From: Azospirillum sp051124815
GTDB lineage: Bacteria > Pseudomonadota > Alphaproteobacteria > Azospirillales > Azospirillaceae
DNA length: 64,000 bases
NCBI RefSeq assembly: GCF_051124815.1
Contig: NZ_CP118488.1
Span: 558,001 to 622,000, forward strand
Direction: 5' to 3'
Shown here one piece after another: positions 24,999-33,781 of the stretch. Numbering within the stretch: position 1 is the stretch's first letter; each line of letters begins with the position of its first letter. A model generated the notes under the pieces. The model saw nothing but the letters and a program-made list of their open reading frames with translations. It did no database searches and was not told the origin of the DNA. The translations under genes and the position numbers were made by a program.

Positions 24999-26246
24999 AT
25001 GAGCACCATCGTCATCCTCTGCGACCATGCCCACCCCAGCGGCGGACTGGCGAAGGTTGCCATCGCCGGCGCCGTCGGGTTGGCCCGGCGCGGACACCGG
25101 GTCCATTTCTTCACCGCCGTCCCGCCCATCGACCCCGCCCTGCTTTCCGATGGAATCACCGTCCACTGCCTGGAGCAGCCCGACCTGAAGGGCAATGCCG
25201 ACCGCGTGCAGGCGGCGCTCCGCGGCATCTGGAACCGGGAGGCCGCGCGCACGCTGGAAAGCCTGCTCGGCCGTTGCCCAGCCAACGACACGCTGGTCCA
25301 TATCCATGGCTGGGCCAAGGCGCTGTCGCCCAGCGTCTTCCCGGTCTGCCGGAAATCCGGCCTGCCGGTGCTGCTGACCCTGCACGACTATTTCCCGCTC
25401 TGTCCCAACGGTGCCTTCTTCGTCTTTCCCGAGGGCGTCAACTGCCCGCACCGGGCGCTGTCCACCGGCTGCCTCGCCACCGACTGCGATGCCCGCGCCC
25501 GGCACCACAAATGGTGGCGCGCCGCCCGCCATGCGGCGGGGGCGCTGGCCGGCGGCTTCACCGGCGGCATGGCGCTGGTGACGCTCAGCGACCGGCAGCG
25601 CGCGGTGATCGCCCCTCATCTGCCGCCCGGCACCATCACGCTCCCCGTCCCCAACCCGGTTGAAGTTGAGGACCGCGGCCCCGCTCCGGTCGCCGGCAAC
25701 CGCCCGGTGCTGTTCGTCGGCCGCCTGTCGCGCGAGAAGGGGGCCGCTCTGCTGGCCAAGGCGGCGGCACAGGCCGGCAGCCCGGTGCGCTTCGTCGGCG
25801 ATGGCGACGAGGCGGATGCTGTGCGCCGGCTGAACCCCAATGCGGAGCTTGCCGGCTGGCTGCCGCCCGACGCCGTGCTGGAAGAGGTGCGGCGGGCGCG
25901 GGCGCTGGTGGTCCCGTCGCTGTGGTACGAGACGTTCGGGCTCGCCGCCTTTGAGGCGCTGGCGAACGGCGTTCCCGTCGTCGTCAGCGACAATTGCGCG
26001 GCGGCGGAGGCGGTGCTGCCGGGGGAGAACGGGTTCCTGTTCCGCAGCGGCGACGCCGCCGACCTCGCCCGCTGCCTCCGGCTGCTGTCCCACGACGCGG
26101 AGGTGGAGCGGATGGGCCGCAACGCCCATGAGCGATACTGGCGCGCGCCCTTCACGCTGGACCGCCATCTCGACCGGCTGGAGGAGGTCTATCGCAGCGC
26201 CGTCAGCGGCCGGCTCCATCATCCGGCGCGGGCTTGCGCGCCATGA
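24999..26246 (+). CDS. Glycosyltransferase family 4
   Basis: A 415-residue GT-B enzyme with the N-terminal glycine-rich loop HAHPSGGLAKVAIAGAVGL, VLFVGRLSREKGAALLAKA in the donor domain, and YETFGLAAFEALANGVPVVV as the E-x7-E region. Between the domains is a Cys-containing insert (NCPHRALSTGCLATDC) that occurs in some GT4 enzymes and may bind metal. The ATG lies 10 bases after the previous stop. Its own stop overlaps the start of the beta-helix gene by ATGA. Confidence 0.9.
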   Translation: MSTIVILCDHAHPSGGLAKVAIAGAVGLARRGHRVHFFTAVPPIDPALLSDGITVHCLEQPDLKGNADRVQAALRGIWNREAARTLESLLGRCPANDTLVHIHGWAKALSPSVFPVCRKSGLPVLLTLHDYFPLCPNGAFFVFPEGVNCPHRALSTGCLATDCDARARHHKWWRAARHAAGALAGGFTGGMALVTLSDRQRAVIAPHLPPGTITLPVPNPVEVEDRGPAPVAGNRPVLFVGRLSREKGAALLAKAAAQAGSPVRFVGDGDEADAVRRLNPNAELAGWLPPDAVLEEVRRARALVVPSLWYETFGLAAFEALANGVPVVVSDNCAAAEAVLPGENGFLFRSGDAADLARCLRLLSHDAEVERMGRNAHERYWRAPFTLDRHLDRLEEVYRSAVSGRLHHPARACAP

Positions 26247-27904
26247 GCGGCGGCGCAGGCTGCCGCATCGGCAGACGCGCGCTGCTGGGCGCCGCCCTTG
26301 CCTTGCCTGCAGTCGCCCAGGCCGCCCAGGACAAGCCCTTGCGCCCGGTACCGGACCCGCCGCCGAGAAGCGGCCCAGCCCTGTCGATCAGAGAGCGCGG
26401 CGCCATAGGCGACGGGCGCAGCCATCCTTTGTCGGAGCGCTACAAGAGCCTGGAGGCGGCACGGCGCGTTCATCCGCATGTCCGCTCCCTCGCCCAGGAA
26501 TGCGATTGGGCGGCTCTGCAGGGCGCTGTCCTGGAACTGGCGCGCAGCGGACAGGGCGGGACGGTGCTGGTGCCGCCCGGCGATTACCGGCTGGATGGCG
26601 AGATCGTCCTGCCCAACCTCGACCGCTACGATGACGCCTTCAACGAGGTGGAGATCGTCGGCGCCGGCATGCGCGCCTCGCTGCTGTCCTGGCCGGAGGA
26701 TCTGGGGCCGGGCCGCTTCGCCATCCGGGCCGGCAGCCGGCAAGGGGTGCGCGACGACAACAAGGGCTATCAGCGCAGCCGCATCGCGAACATCAGCCTG
26801 CGCGGGCCGAAACCCGGCAACCGGCCGGGCGATCCGCCGCCGGGCATGGACGGGCTGGCGCTGACCTCCCGCTTCCTGCTGGAGCGGGTCGGGGTGTTCG
26901 GCTTCCGCGCCGGGGTGGATGTCTGGCGCGACCATTCCTCGCTGATCTCCTGTCAGCTGACCAAGAACCACATCGGTGCCTATTGGTCGGCGGGGACCGA
27001 CAGTTTCGGCGATCATCTGTTCCTCGACACCGATCTCGCCGGCAACACGCTGGCCTCCATCGCCGTGGCGCCGGAGAACGGCATCGACCATTCCAGCTTC
27101 ATCTCCTGCCATTTCGGCTTCTCGCCCTACGCGTTCCTGGCGGAGGACGGGCGGGCGACGCGGACCTTCCTGTCCAACAACAAGTTCCTGGACTGCGCCT
27201 TCGAGGCCTGCGGCAACGGCTGGATCCAAGGGCCGATGGCGGAGATGTACGGCAATGTCCTGATCGGCTGCAGCGGATCGCTGCTGCCCGCCTATCGCCT
27301 GCCCAAACGGCCGGTCACCGGCCTGATCGTGGTGCGGGCGCTGGAGCGCAACCAGTTCACCGGCGGCAGCGCCAGCTTCGGCGACGGCACCAACGACCGC
27401 GCCGCCGACATCGAGACCGCGGCCATCGTCGCCGCTTCCGCCGTCGGCAACCGGTTCGACGATGCGGAGCGGCTGATCCGCCTCGGCCGCGACGGCGTCG
27501 CCCCGGCTCTCGCCGTTTCCGGCACCTGCCGCGCCAACCGGTTCGAGGCGCTGGACTGCTCCGGCGAGTTCCGCAAGGTCGGGGCCGGCGGGGTCGATGC
27601 CGGCAATCTGGTGCAGCGCGACTACGACCGGGTGCGCCGGCTGGAGCCGGACCGCCCGGCCGACGGGGTGGCCTTGACCACGGCTGCCGCCGGCGGCATC
27701 GTTCCCGTCGCTACTGCCGGAACCGTGTCGGTCGGCAAGACCCGCGCCGCTGTCCGCATGGGCACCGTCCTGCGCCCCGGCAGCGGCACCCCCCAGCGGG
27801 CCGATCCCACCCCCGGATCGGCAGCCCCGGTCGGCATCGCGGCGGCGGATGCGGCGGCGGGAACCGACAGCGTGGTCATGGAACTGCGGTTGGAATTGCG
27901 GTAA
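26243..27904 (+). CDS. Tat-exported right-handed beta-helix protein (polysaccharide lyase/hydrolase-like)
   Basis: The 553-residue protein starts with a twin-arginine signal (GRRALLGAALALPAVAQA), so it should reach the periplasm folded. The body opens with SIRERGAIGDG, typical of pectate-lyase-superfamily beta-helices, then GGTVLVPPGDYRL and many short repeats with N and G at turns (FLSNNKFLDCAFEACGNGW). Such proteins in polysaccharide clusters trim, epimerise or degrade the polymer. No specific catalytic residues can be assigned. It is the last gene of the plus-strand operon; the C-terminal 100 residues look like low-complexity strand repeats. I use the ATG that overlaps the previous stop. 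Confidence 0.82.
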   Translation: MSGGAGCRIGRRALLGAALALPAVAQAAQDKPLRPVPDPPPRSGPALSIRERGAIGDGRSHPLSERYKSLEAARRVHPHVRSLAQECDWAALQGAVLELARSGQGGTVLVPPGDYRLDGEIVLPNLDRYDDAFNEVEIVGAGMRASLLSWPEDLGPGRFAIRAGSRQGVRDDNKGYQRSRIANISLRGPKPGNRPGDPPPGMDGLALTSRFLLERVGVFGFRAGVDVWRDHSSLISCQLTKNHIGAYWSAGTDSFGDHLFLDTDLAGNTLASIAVAPENGIDHSSFISCHFGFSPYAFLAEDGRATRTFLSNNKFLDCAFEACGNGWIQGPMAEMYGNVLIGCSGSLLPAYRLPKRPVTGLIVVRALERNQFTGGSASFGDGTNDRAADIETAAIVAASAVGNRFDDAERLIRLGRDGVAPALAVSGTCRANRFEALDCSGEFRKVGAGGVDAGNLVQRDYDRVRRLEPDRPADGVALTTAAAGGIVPVATAGTVSVGKTRAAVRMGTVLRPGSGTPQRADPTPGSAAPVGIAAADAAAGTDSVVMELRLELR

Positions 27905-27914
27905 GGGCGGCCGG

Positions 27915-29102
27915 TCAGGACGCCGACCCGGCCAACAGCCGCCGCCTGTCGACCGCCCGATCCGCCGGGCCTCGCTCCTCCAACAGATCGGCATACTGCC
28001 CCGCCGTCACCGACCAGTCCTGGCTCTCCGCGATGTGGCGGCCCTGCTCGCCCATGCGGCGGCGCAATGTCGGGTCCGCGGCAAGGCTGTGCATCGCCCG
28101 CACCAGTTCGGCATGGTCGTCCGGGTCGTCCAACAGGATGGCGGCCCCGTCCTCCAGCAGACGGCCGGCGCCGGCAAGCCGGGTGGTGACGACCGGCAGG
28201 CCGCTGGCCGCCGCCTCCAGCAGGACAAGACCGAAGGGTTCGTAGCGGGTCGGGAAGACGAACAGGTCGGCCGCCCGCATCAGTGCCGCCACGTCGCGCC
28301 GGTGGCCGAGGAAGCGGACCCGATCCTCCACCCCCAGTTCCCGCGCCATCGCCGGAAACGGGCCGCCGCGCTCGTCGCCGACCACCGCCAGCGCCAGATT
28401 CGGCACCTCGGCCAGCGCGCGCAGCACCCCATCCAAATTCTTGCGGTCGCTGCGGGCGTCGCCGACGAACAGCGCCACCGGCCGACCCGGCTGCAGGCCG
28501 AACAGCGCCTGATCGGATGTGCCCGGATGAAACTCCCGGACATCGACACCATTGTCGATCACCCGCAGCCGGGCAGGCTCCACACCGTCCCGGCGCAGTT
28601 CGTCCGCAACGGTCCGTGAGACGGCCACCAGCCGGCCGGCGCGGCGGAAGCTCCAGCGCTCGAACCCGACATTCAGCAGGGTGTAGAGCGCCCGATAGAG
28701 CGACAGCGGCGAGGCACCCTTGCGGATCGGATGGGTGGCTGACCGCATCCAGGCGGAGTGGACGAAATGCACGGCATTCACATCCGACCGTGCCCAACTG
28801 ACGAAGCCGTTCACCACCACCCTGTCCAATCCGGCCTGTCGTTCCCGCGCCAAGGCCCGGCTCGCCCGCCAGGCGAACAACTGGTCCTTCGCCAATTGCG
28901 TCGGCACGCCGCCGCCGCTGACCGGCACCCAGCGCAAGCGCGGATGACGTGCCAACTCCTCCGCCAATTCCGACGCGATGGCGACGACCTCATGACCGCG
29001 GCGGAGCAGTTCGTCGACCACGACTGCGTTCACGCGCCCCTGTCCGTCATGCCGGACAATCTTTTGCGTCACGACGGCGATGCGCAGGGAAGCGGTGCGC
29101 AT
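27915..29102 (-). CDS. Glycosyltransferase family 4, convergent to the operon
   Basis: A 395-residue GT-B enzyme on the opposite strand, ending 10 bases from the beta-helix gene. It has IAVVTQKIVRHDGQGRVN at the start, LFVGDARSDRKNL in the donor domain and the motif YEPFGLVLLEAAASGLPVV. ATG 29102 has AGGAG at 9 bases; the frame runs further upstream but without a better start. It has its own promoter in the A+T-rich gap shared with the divergent carbohydrate-binding protein, so it may be regulated separately from the main operon. Confidence 0.9.
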   Translation of the reverse strand: MRTASLRIAVVTQKIVRHDGQGRVNAVVVDELLRRGHEVVAIASELAEELARHPRLRWVPVSGGGVPTQLAKDQLFAWRASRALARERQAGLDRVVVNGFVSWARSDVNAVHFVHSAWMRSATHPIRKGASPLSLYRALYTLLNVGFERWSFRRAGRLVAVSRTVADELRRDGVEPARLRVIDNGVDVREFHPGTSDQALFGLQPGRPVALFVGDARSDRKNLDGVLRALAEVPNLALAVVGDERGGPFPAMARELGVEDRVRFLGHRRDVAALMRAADLFVFPTRYEPFGLVLLEAAASGLPVVTTRLAGAGRLLEDGAAILLDDPDDHAELVRAMHSLAADPTLRRRMGEQGRHIAESQDWSVTAGQYADLLEERGPADRAVDRRRLLAGSAS

Positions 29103-29444
29103 AAGGCGATCTCCTGCCCGGCTTGATCGGCGGTATTTGCGGCGGTTCGTGCCGAAGTGGACCACGGCGCCGGCACCTACGCCAAACAAACGAAAGATAC
29201 GGACACAACACAACAGGCTTAAGACTGCCGTTGTCGGAATCAGTCCTTCCGACACTAAAACATTCGCGGACTCAAAATCGATTTTTTTGGAAGAGTCAAA
29301 GATGAGTCAGAGTCATGTCCCAAGATTGACTCTCCTTTTTGTGGCGAATTCTGTGCGACTACTCCTAACGAGCAGGGTAATCCAACCGATACGGTTAACC
29401 CGACCTAGCGAGATCTTAATATCCGATTAATGGGAGTCGTGCCG
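29103..29444. promoter_or_regulatory. A+T-rich divergent control region with repeated GAGTCA elements
   Basis: A gap of 342 bases separates two divergent genes. It contains an 8-base inverted repeat AGAGTCAA (29292-29299) and TTGACTCT (29326-29333), with two further AGTCA copies between them (around 29305-29315), followed by CCTTTTT. This could be an operator cluster or a leader hairpin with terminator-like character. The 11-mer CGAAAGATACG (29191-29201) also occurs upstream of the flippase gene. Exact promoters are not assigned. Confidence 0.5.
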
Positions 29445-32207
29445 ATGTCGTCCACCGGGTCCAATCTCATCGATGTCACCTTTGCGATCGACGCATGGGG
29501 ACAAGCAGCCGGCGGCGTCTGGCCGCATCTGGCGCTCAAGCTCGACGGCGCGACCATCGGTCAGGCGACGGTGAACAGCAGCACCCTGGGGCGCTACACC
29601 ATCTCCGCCAAGGTGGCCGCCGACAGCGCACACAAGCTGCAGATCGTCTACGACAATGACGGCCTGTCGGGCGGCGTCGACCGCAACCTGTTCGTCCGTG
29701 CCATCTCCGTGAACGGCACGTCGATCGCCGCCACCGACCCGTCGGTCACCTATGACAAGGGTGCGGTCGACGGAAAGGACGTGGTGAAGGGGCAGGAAGC
29801 CCTGTACTGGGGCGGTGCGCTGAACGTGCCGCTGCCGGCATCGCTGTTCCCGATGGCCGATGCTGTCGACGCGGCTCCGGCGGCCACCAAGTCCTACAGC
29901 GTCGTCGTCAACGCCTGGGGCAAGAGCGCCGGCGGGGTGCCGCCGCACTTCAAGCTTCTGGTCGACGGCAAGGCGGTTGGCGACGCCAAGGTGGCCGCCA
30001 CCAGCCAGACCGCCTACAAATTCACGGTTGATCTCGACCCGACCCAGGCGCACAAGGTCCAGGTCCAGTACGACAACGACGCCGTCGTCAACGGCCAGGA
30101 CCGCAGCCTCTATGTCGGCTCCGTGGTGGTGAACGGGCACAGCGTCGCCTCGACCGCCGCCGGGGTCACCTATGACCGCGGTGCGCTGGACGGCAAGGAC
30201 GTCATCTCCGGCCAGCAGGGCCTGTGGTGGAACGGCACGCTGAGCGTTCCCGTCACCAAGGACATGCTCGCCGGCGGCACGACGACCACGCCCACCACAC
30301 CGACCGCTCCCACCCCCACCACGCCGGCGCCGACCGCGCCGACCGCAACGTTGCCGAAGAACGACCACAGCGCCAGCGCCGGGGTCAGCAGCGACCGGCC
30401 GCCGCTGATGTCCGACGTGTCGACCATCTCCTGGGGGGCCGACCGCGGGCTGGCGCCGCAGCACCTGTTCTGGGAATCGGTGCCCGATTACTCCAACGCG
30501 TCGCACCTGAAGGAAACCCGCGACGTCGCCGCCGGTCATCTGTCCGACGGGGTGATGCCGCTGATCGGCCTGCAGCTGTGGGAGGATACCTTTGAATCTT
30601 CCCAGAACGGCGGCGAGTTCGCCAGCCTGGGCGGCCACAAGGCCTGGGTGTCCTGGGTCAAGGCGCACCAGCAGTATCTGGGACGCGACGCCGACGGCAA
30701 CGTCCTGAACGCCGACAGCAGCAATCCCTATGGCTGGGGCTATGTCAGCCCGCTGATGCCGCTGGACGCCAAGGACGCGCCGGCCGGCTGGACCGGCGGC
30801 ACCGCCCATTACGCCGACTGGATGGCCGACAAGCTGGGCCGCCTGTCCGCCCTGACCGGCACCCGCGGCTATGAACTGGCCGACTTCTTCGACGGCAGCC
30901 CGCATTCCGGCGTGATGGACTTCTTCAACAGCCGCATGATTGCGGAGTTCAGCGCCAAGACCGGCATCAAGGTGGCGGGCTCCACGCTGGCGCAGCAGGC
31001 GGCCGACATCGTCGACAACCACCCGACCCAGTGGCTGGACTACTTCGTCGACGGCTGGGCCTATGGCTGGAAGGCGCTGGACGACGCCATCGTCAAGAAC
31101 ACCGGCCACGCCGCATGGCTGACCACCCAGGTGTCCTTCACCCCGGCGGCGATGCGTGAATTCGCCGGTGTCGATGCCCGCGTGATCGCCGACACGATGA
31201 ACGAGAAGGACATCCTGTTCAACGTGCAGACCCTCGAACGCTTCGAGATGCAGCACAAGCAGGCGCCGGCCTCCTACGAGCAGGCGATGCTGGGCATCCA
31301 TGCCGCCCGCGCGCCCGACGCCCATTTCGGCCACATGATGTCCTCGTCGGAGGATGATTACTGGGGTGCGGTGAACAGCCTCTACACCGGCGTCACCGGC
31401 ACGGTGCGAGAGGAGCTGGGCTGGGGCCGCCTGGAGCAGACCTGGCTGCAGAGCGGCTGGACCATGATCGCCGACGACCAGGGCGGCGTCCGCCGCGCAG
31501 CGGAGCAGTGGTCGCGCAGCTATCACGACTGGGGCGAGGTGAAGCAGCCCTGGCTGGACATGCTGCGCGACATCGTGCCGACCCGTCCCTTCGGCCCGGC
31601 GCTCTATTACAGCGCCAATGCCGAAAAGGCGATGAACGCGCTGGAGCCGGCCGGCAACTCCATCGGCAACGCCTATCTCGGCGAACTGCTGGAGCCGATC
31701 ACCAAGCTGCATGATGCCGGCGCGACCTTCGGCTATTACGTCAGCGACGCGGCCCTGTCGTCGATGACCAAGGCCAGCACGCCCAGCGCCTGGATCATCC
31801 CGCAGGCGACCTATAACGGCCACAACCTGTTCAGCGACGCCGAAATCGCCGCGCTGAAGGCCAAGGCGCCGGTCCTGATCGGCGACGAGGCGCTGAACTA
31901 TCATTACCCGCTGACCTTCACCGACAAGGATCCGGACGCCCAGATCACCGGCTATGGCTTCTACGACCAGAAGGACCGGCTGATCGTCGTTGCCTCCGAC
32001 CGCGTCGATTTCAACGACACCGCGGCACGCAAGGCGGTCGACACCCATGTGGAGCTTCAGCTCGCCAACGGCCACTACACGGTCCAGGACCTGATCCACA
32101 ACACCACGCAGAGCTTCGACGTGGTGAACGGCGTCGGCGGCTTCGACACCACCATCGCCCGCTGGGACACCGGCGTCTTCGCCATCAGCCACGACATGGC
32201 GGCGTAA
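29445..32207 (+). CDS. Large protein with two tandem carbohydrate-binding modules and a glycoside-hydrolase-like C-terminal domain
   Basis: The 920-residue protein has two N-terminal repeats with an exact 140-residue period (about 8-131 and 149-270). Each contains WG-x-(A/S)AGG, YDND, DR-(N/S)L and YD-(K/R)GA-x-DGKDV, resembling calcium-dependent xylan-binding modules (CBM60-like). A Thr/Pro linker (about 278-302) leads to a domain of about 600 residues, rich in Trp and acidic residues (YELADFFDGSPHSG, SSSEDDYWG, APVLIGDEAL), probably a TIM-barrel glycosidase; catalytic residues are not assigned. There is no signal peptide, so export must be unusual or the protein is cytoplasmic. ATG 29445 has GGGAG at 8 bases. 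A strong terminator follows. It may bind or trim the exopolysaccharide. Confidence 0.8.
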   Translation: MSSTGSNLIDVTFAIDAWGQAAGGVWPHLALKLDGATIGQATVNSSTLGRYTISAKVAADSAHKLQIVYDNDGLSGGVDRNLFVRAISVNGTSIAATDPSVTYDKGAVDGKDVVKGQEALYWGGALNVPLPASLFPMADAVDAAPAATKSYSVVVNAWGKSAGGVPPHFKLLVDGKAVGDAKVAATSQTAYKFTVDLDPTQAHKVQVQYDNDAVVNGQDRSLYVGSVVVNGHSVASTAAGVTYDRGALDGKDVISGQQGLWWNGTLSVPVTKDMLAGGTTTTPTTPTAPTPTTPAPTAPTATLPKNDHSASAGVSSDRPPLMSDVSTISWGADRGLAPQHLFWESVPDYSNASHLKETRDVAAGHLSDGVMPLIGLQLWEDTFESSQNGGEFASLGGHKAWVSWVKAHQQYLGRDADGNVLNADSSNPYGWGYVSPLMPLDAKDAPAGWTGGTAHYADWMADKLGRLSALTGTRGYELADFFDGSPHSGVMDFFNSRMIAEFSAKTGIKVAGSTLAQQAADIVDNHPTQWLDYFVDGWAYGWKALDDAIVKNTGHAAWLTTQVSFTPAAMREFAGVDARVIADTMNEKDILFNVQTLERFEMQHKQAPASYEQAMLGIHAARAPDAHFGHMMSSSEDDYWGAVNSLYTGVTGTVREELGWGRLEQTWLQSGWTMIADDQGGVRRAAEQWSRSYHDWGEVKQPWLDMLRDIVPTRPFGPALYYSANAEKAMNALEPAGNSIGNAYLGELLEPITKLHDAGATFGYYVSDAALSSMTKASTPSAWIIPQATYNGHNLFSDAEIAALKAKAPVLIGDEALNYHYPLTFTDKDPDAQITGYGFYDQKDRLIVVASDRVDFNDTAARKAVDTHVELQLANGHYTVQDLIHNTTQSFDVVNGVGGFDTTIARWDTGVFAISHDMAA

Positions 32208-32236
32208 GGCGGCCGCCCGACGGCAAGCTGTCGAAC

Positions 32237-32272
32237 GAAAACGGAGCCCCGTTCCGGCGGGGCTCCGTTTTC
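32237..32272 (+). terminator. Rho-independent terminator after the carbohydrate-binding protein gene
   Basis: A perfect 11-base stem ACGGAGCCCCG (32241-32251) pairs with 32258-32268 around a 6-base loop and is followed by TTTCGTTT. The flanking AAAA/TTTT extends the stem, so it could work in both directions. Confidence 0.92.
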
Positions 32273-32927
32273 GTTTCGATGTTCAGTGAAAAATGTCCTG
32301 GCAAAGTCTGTTTAAGAGTCTATATTATCGTCAGTGAAATGGCCGAGAGCAGATTGACCTCAAGTCGAAGCCTCTAACAGAAGTTGTCTCGCAAAGAACT
32401 TTTTCTTCTTTGAACGGCAATATCGTTTGGCTTCCTTTGCTTCGGACCCTCCCCGCTTGGCGCAATCCGCCGGAGAGCAGTCTCTCTTTACCGGGTAATC
32501 ACTTCCATATTCGCGCGCAAGGATGACTTATTACTGCCGGCCTTCTGACGAAGGACTCTGCCCGGACAGTATGAGTGCACACCCAACTGAGCCTGGAATC
32601 ATTCCAGAAGTGCAGCAGACAATGCCGTGAGTGCCGGATCATAGTTTGATCTAAATTCGAACGGGCGAGCACGAGCAGACCGATACAACGTGCACCGTCC
32701 ATCGGATATGCGGCATTGCGCGGCCAGGCGCGGAGGTACCGGAGACTATGGTGGCAACGGCCCGAACGGGGGGCCGAGGGTTGTACGCCGGGCGCGAGAA
32801 TCCGGCAGATCCGAATTGCCATGCATCGGTGCCGTCGACGTCGAAGCAAAGCGTCCAGGGGGGAAACCTTGCCTTCCGGCCGCGCGATACCGTCCGCCAA
32901 TTCGTCTATTTCTTGGGGGAGACGGAC
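32273..32927. other. Long intergenic region upstream of the LuxR-type regulator
   Basis: About 650 bases, A+T-rich in the first half (for example around TCTATATTATCG, 32316-32327), with no convincing gene. A frame continuous with the regulator extends back to 32748, but its residues look like random high-GC translation. The region probably holds the regulator's promoter and a long leader. I see no clear repeats or -35/-10 pair. Confidence 0.45.
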
Positions 32928-33725
32928 ATGTCCGATCGCATTCGTGTGATTGTTCACAATCAAAGCCGATTGCTGCGTGAATCCATCCTGAACATCCTGG
33001 ACGACTGCTTCGAAGTCATCGATCCGCAGAGCCGCCTCGCAACCGGACTTTCACCAAAGACGACGTGGAACGGCCGGGCCAATGGCGTCCCCGACCGCTA
33101 TTCCGACGGCATGTCGGCCGGCGGGGCCGTGGTCACGCTGGAACCGCCGGCCGGCAACGGCAGTTCCGAACGGACGGCGGACATCGTTCTGTTCGACCTC
33201 GCCTCCCTGAAGACCGACGCCTGGAACTTCCGCAGCTGGTACGGCGAGCAGGCCAAGCTGGCGATGATCGCCGACGAATTCTCCGCCCACCACATGCGGA
33301 TGGCCCTGCGCTTCGGCGTGCGCGGCTATTTGCTGAACCGGATGGCCCCTACTGCCTTCGTGCTGTCCCTGCGCCTGATTCATGCCGGTGAGCCGGTGGT
33401 GCCGGAGGAGTGCTTCGATTATTTCTCCCCCACGGCGCTCCGCCGGGGCGGAGAGGATGGGGCGCTGGCCCAGCATGAAAGCGAACTTCTGGGCTATCCC
33501 GGCCTCTATCCGCGCCACGCCCGCATCCTGAAGCTCATCATGGACGGATGCAGCAACAAGGAGATCGCGCGCGAAATGGGAATGACCGAGGATCTGGTGA
33601 AGCTGCATGTCCGTCACATCATGCAGACCATCAACGTCCGCAACCGCACCCAGGCCGCCCTCTGGGCCGCGCAGAGCGGAATCATCCAGGAGATGGAGTA
33701 TTTCCTGGAAAGGACGTCACCGTAA
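32928..33725 (+). CDS. LuxR-type regulator with degenerate receiver domain
   Basis: The 265-residue protein has a receiver-like N-terminal domain and a C-terminal LuxR helix-turn-helix (LYPRHARILKLIMDGCSNKEIAREMGMTEDLVKLHVRHI, quoted here only as the stretch at about residues 190-230). The receiver lacks phosphorylation chemistry: the acidic pair after strand 1 is replaced (VIVHNQSR), and the conserved Lys is Asn (GYLLNRM), although an Asp in VLFD remains. It also carries an insert rich in Gly, Ser and Pro. ATG 32928 has GGGGGAGA upstream. It lies between the polysaccharide cluster and a c-di-GMP protein, so control of surface polysaccharide is plausible but unproven. Confidence 0.82.
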   Translation: MSDRIRVIVHNQSRLLRESILNILDDCFEVIDPQSRLATGLSPKTTWNGRANGVPDRYSDGMSAGGAVVTLEPPAGNGSSERTADIVLFDLASLKTDAWNFRSWYGEQAKLAMIADEFSAHHMRMALRFGVRGYLLNRMAPTAFVLSLRLIHAGEPVVPEECFDYFSPTALRRGGEDGALAQHESELLGYPGLYPRHARILKLIMDGCSNKEIAREMGMTEDLVKLHVRHIMQTINVRNRTQAALWAAQSGIIQEMEYFLERTSP

Positions 33726-33781
33726 GGTCGCCGGGGAACAGGAACGGGCGCCAGGATGGCGGCGCCTGTGCCTTCCCGGCC

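Noticed and set aside
29427..32192. Uninterrupted 921-codon frame antisense to the carbohydrate-binding protein gene
   Set aside because: It mirrors a real gene of high GC content; the translation lacks any domain and has the His/Gly/Arg/Val-rich composition of antisense frames. The plus-strand protein has clear repeats and domains.
32748..32927. N-terminal extension of the LuxR-type regulator by 60 codons
   Set aside because: The residues look like untranslated leader; ATG 32928 has a strong GGGGGAGA ribosome-binding site and begins the receiver-like fold.
32499..32963. 154-codon minus-strand frame upstream of the LuxR-type gene
   Set aside because: Overlaps the regulator's start, has no family resemblance and no good ribosome-binding site; the region looks like a promoter/leader.
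33735..33780. Possible terminator between the convergent LuxR-type and GGDEF-EAL genes (GGCGCC pair)
   Set aside because: Short stem of a self-complementary hexamer without a T-run; not distinguishable from background in this GC range.
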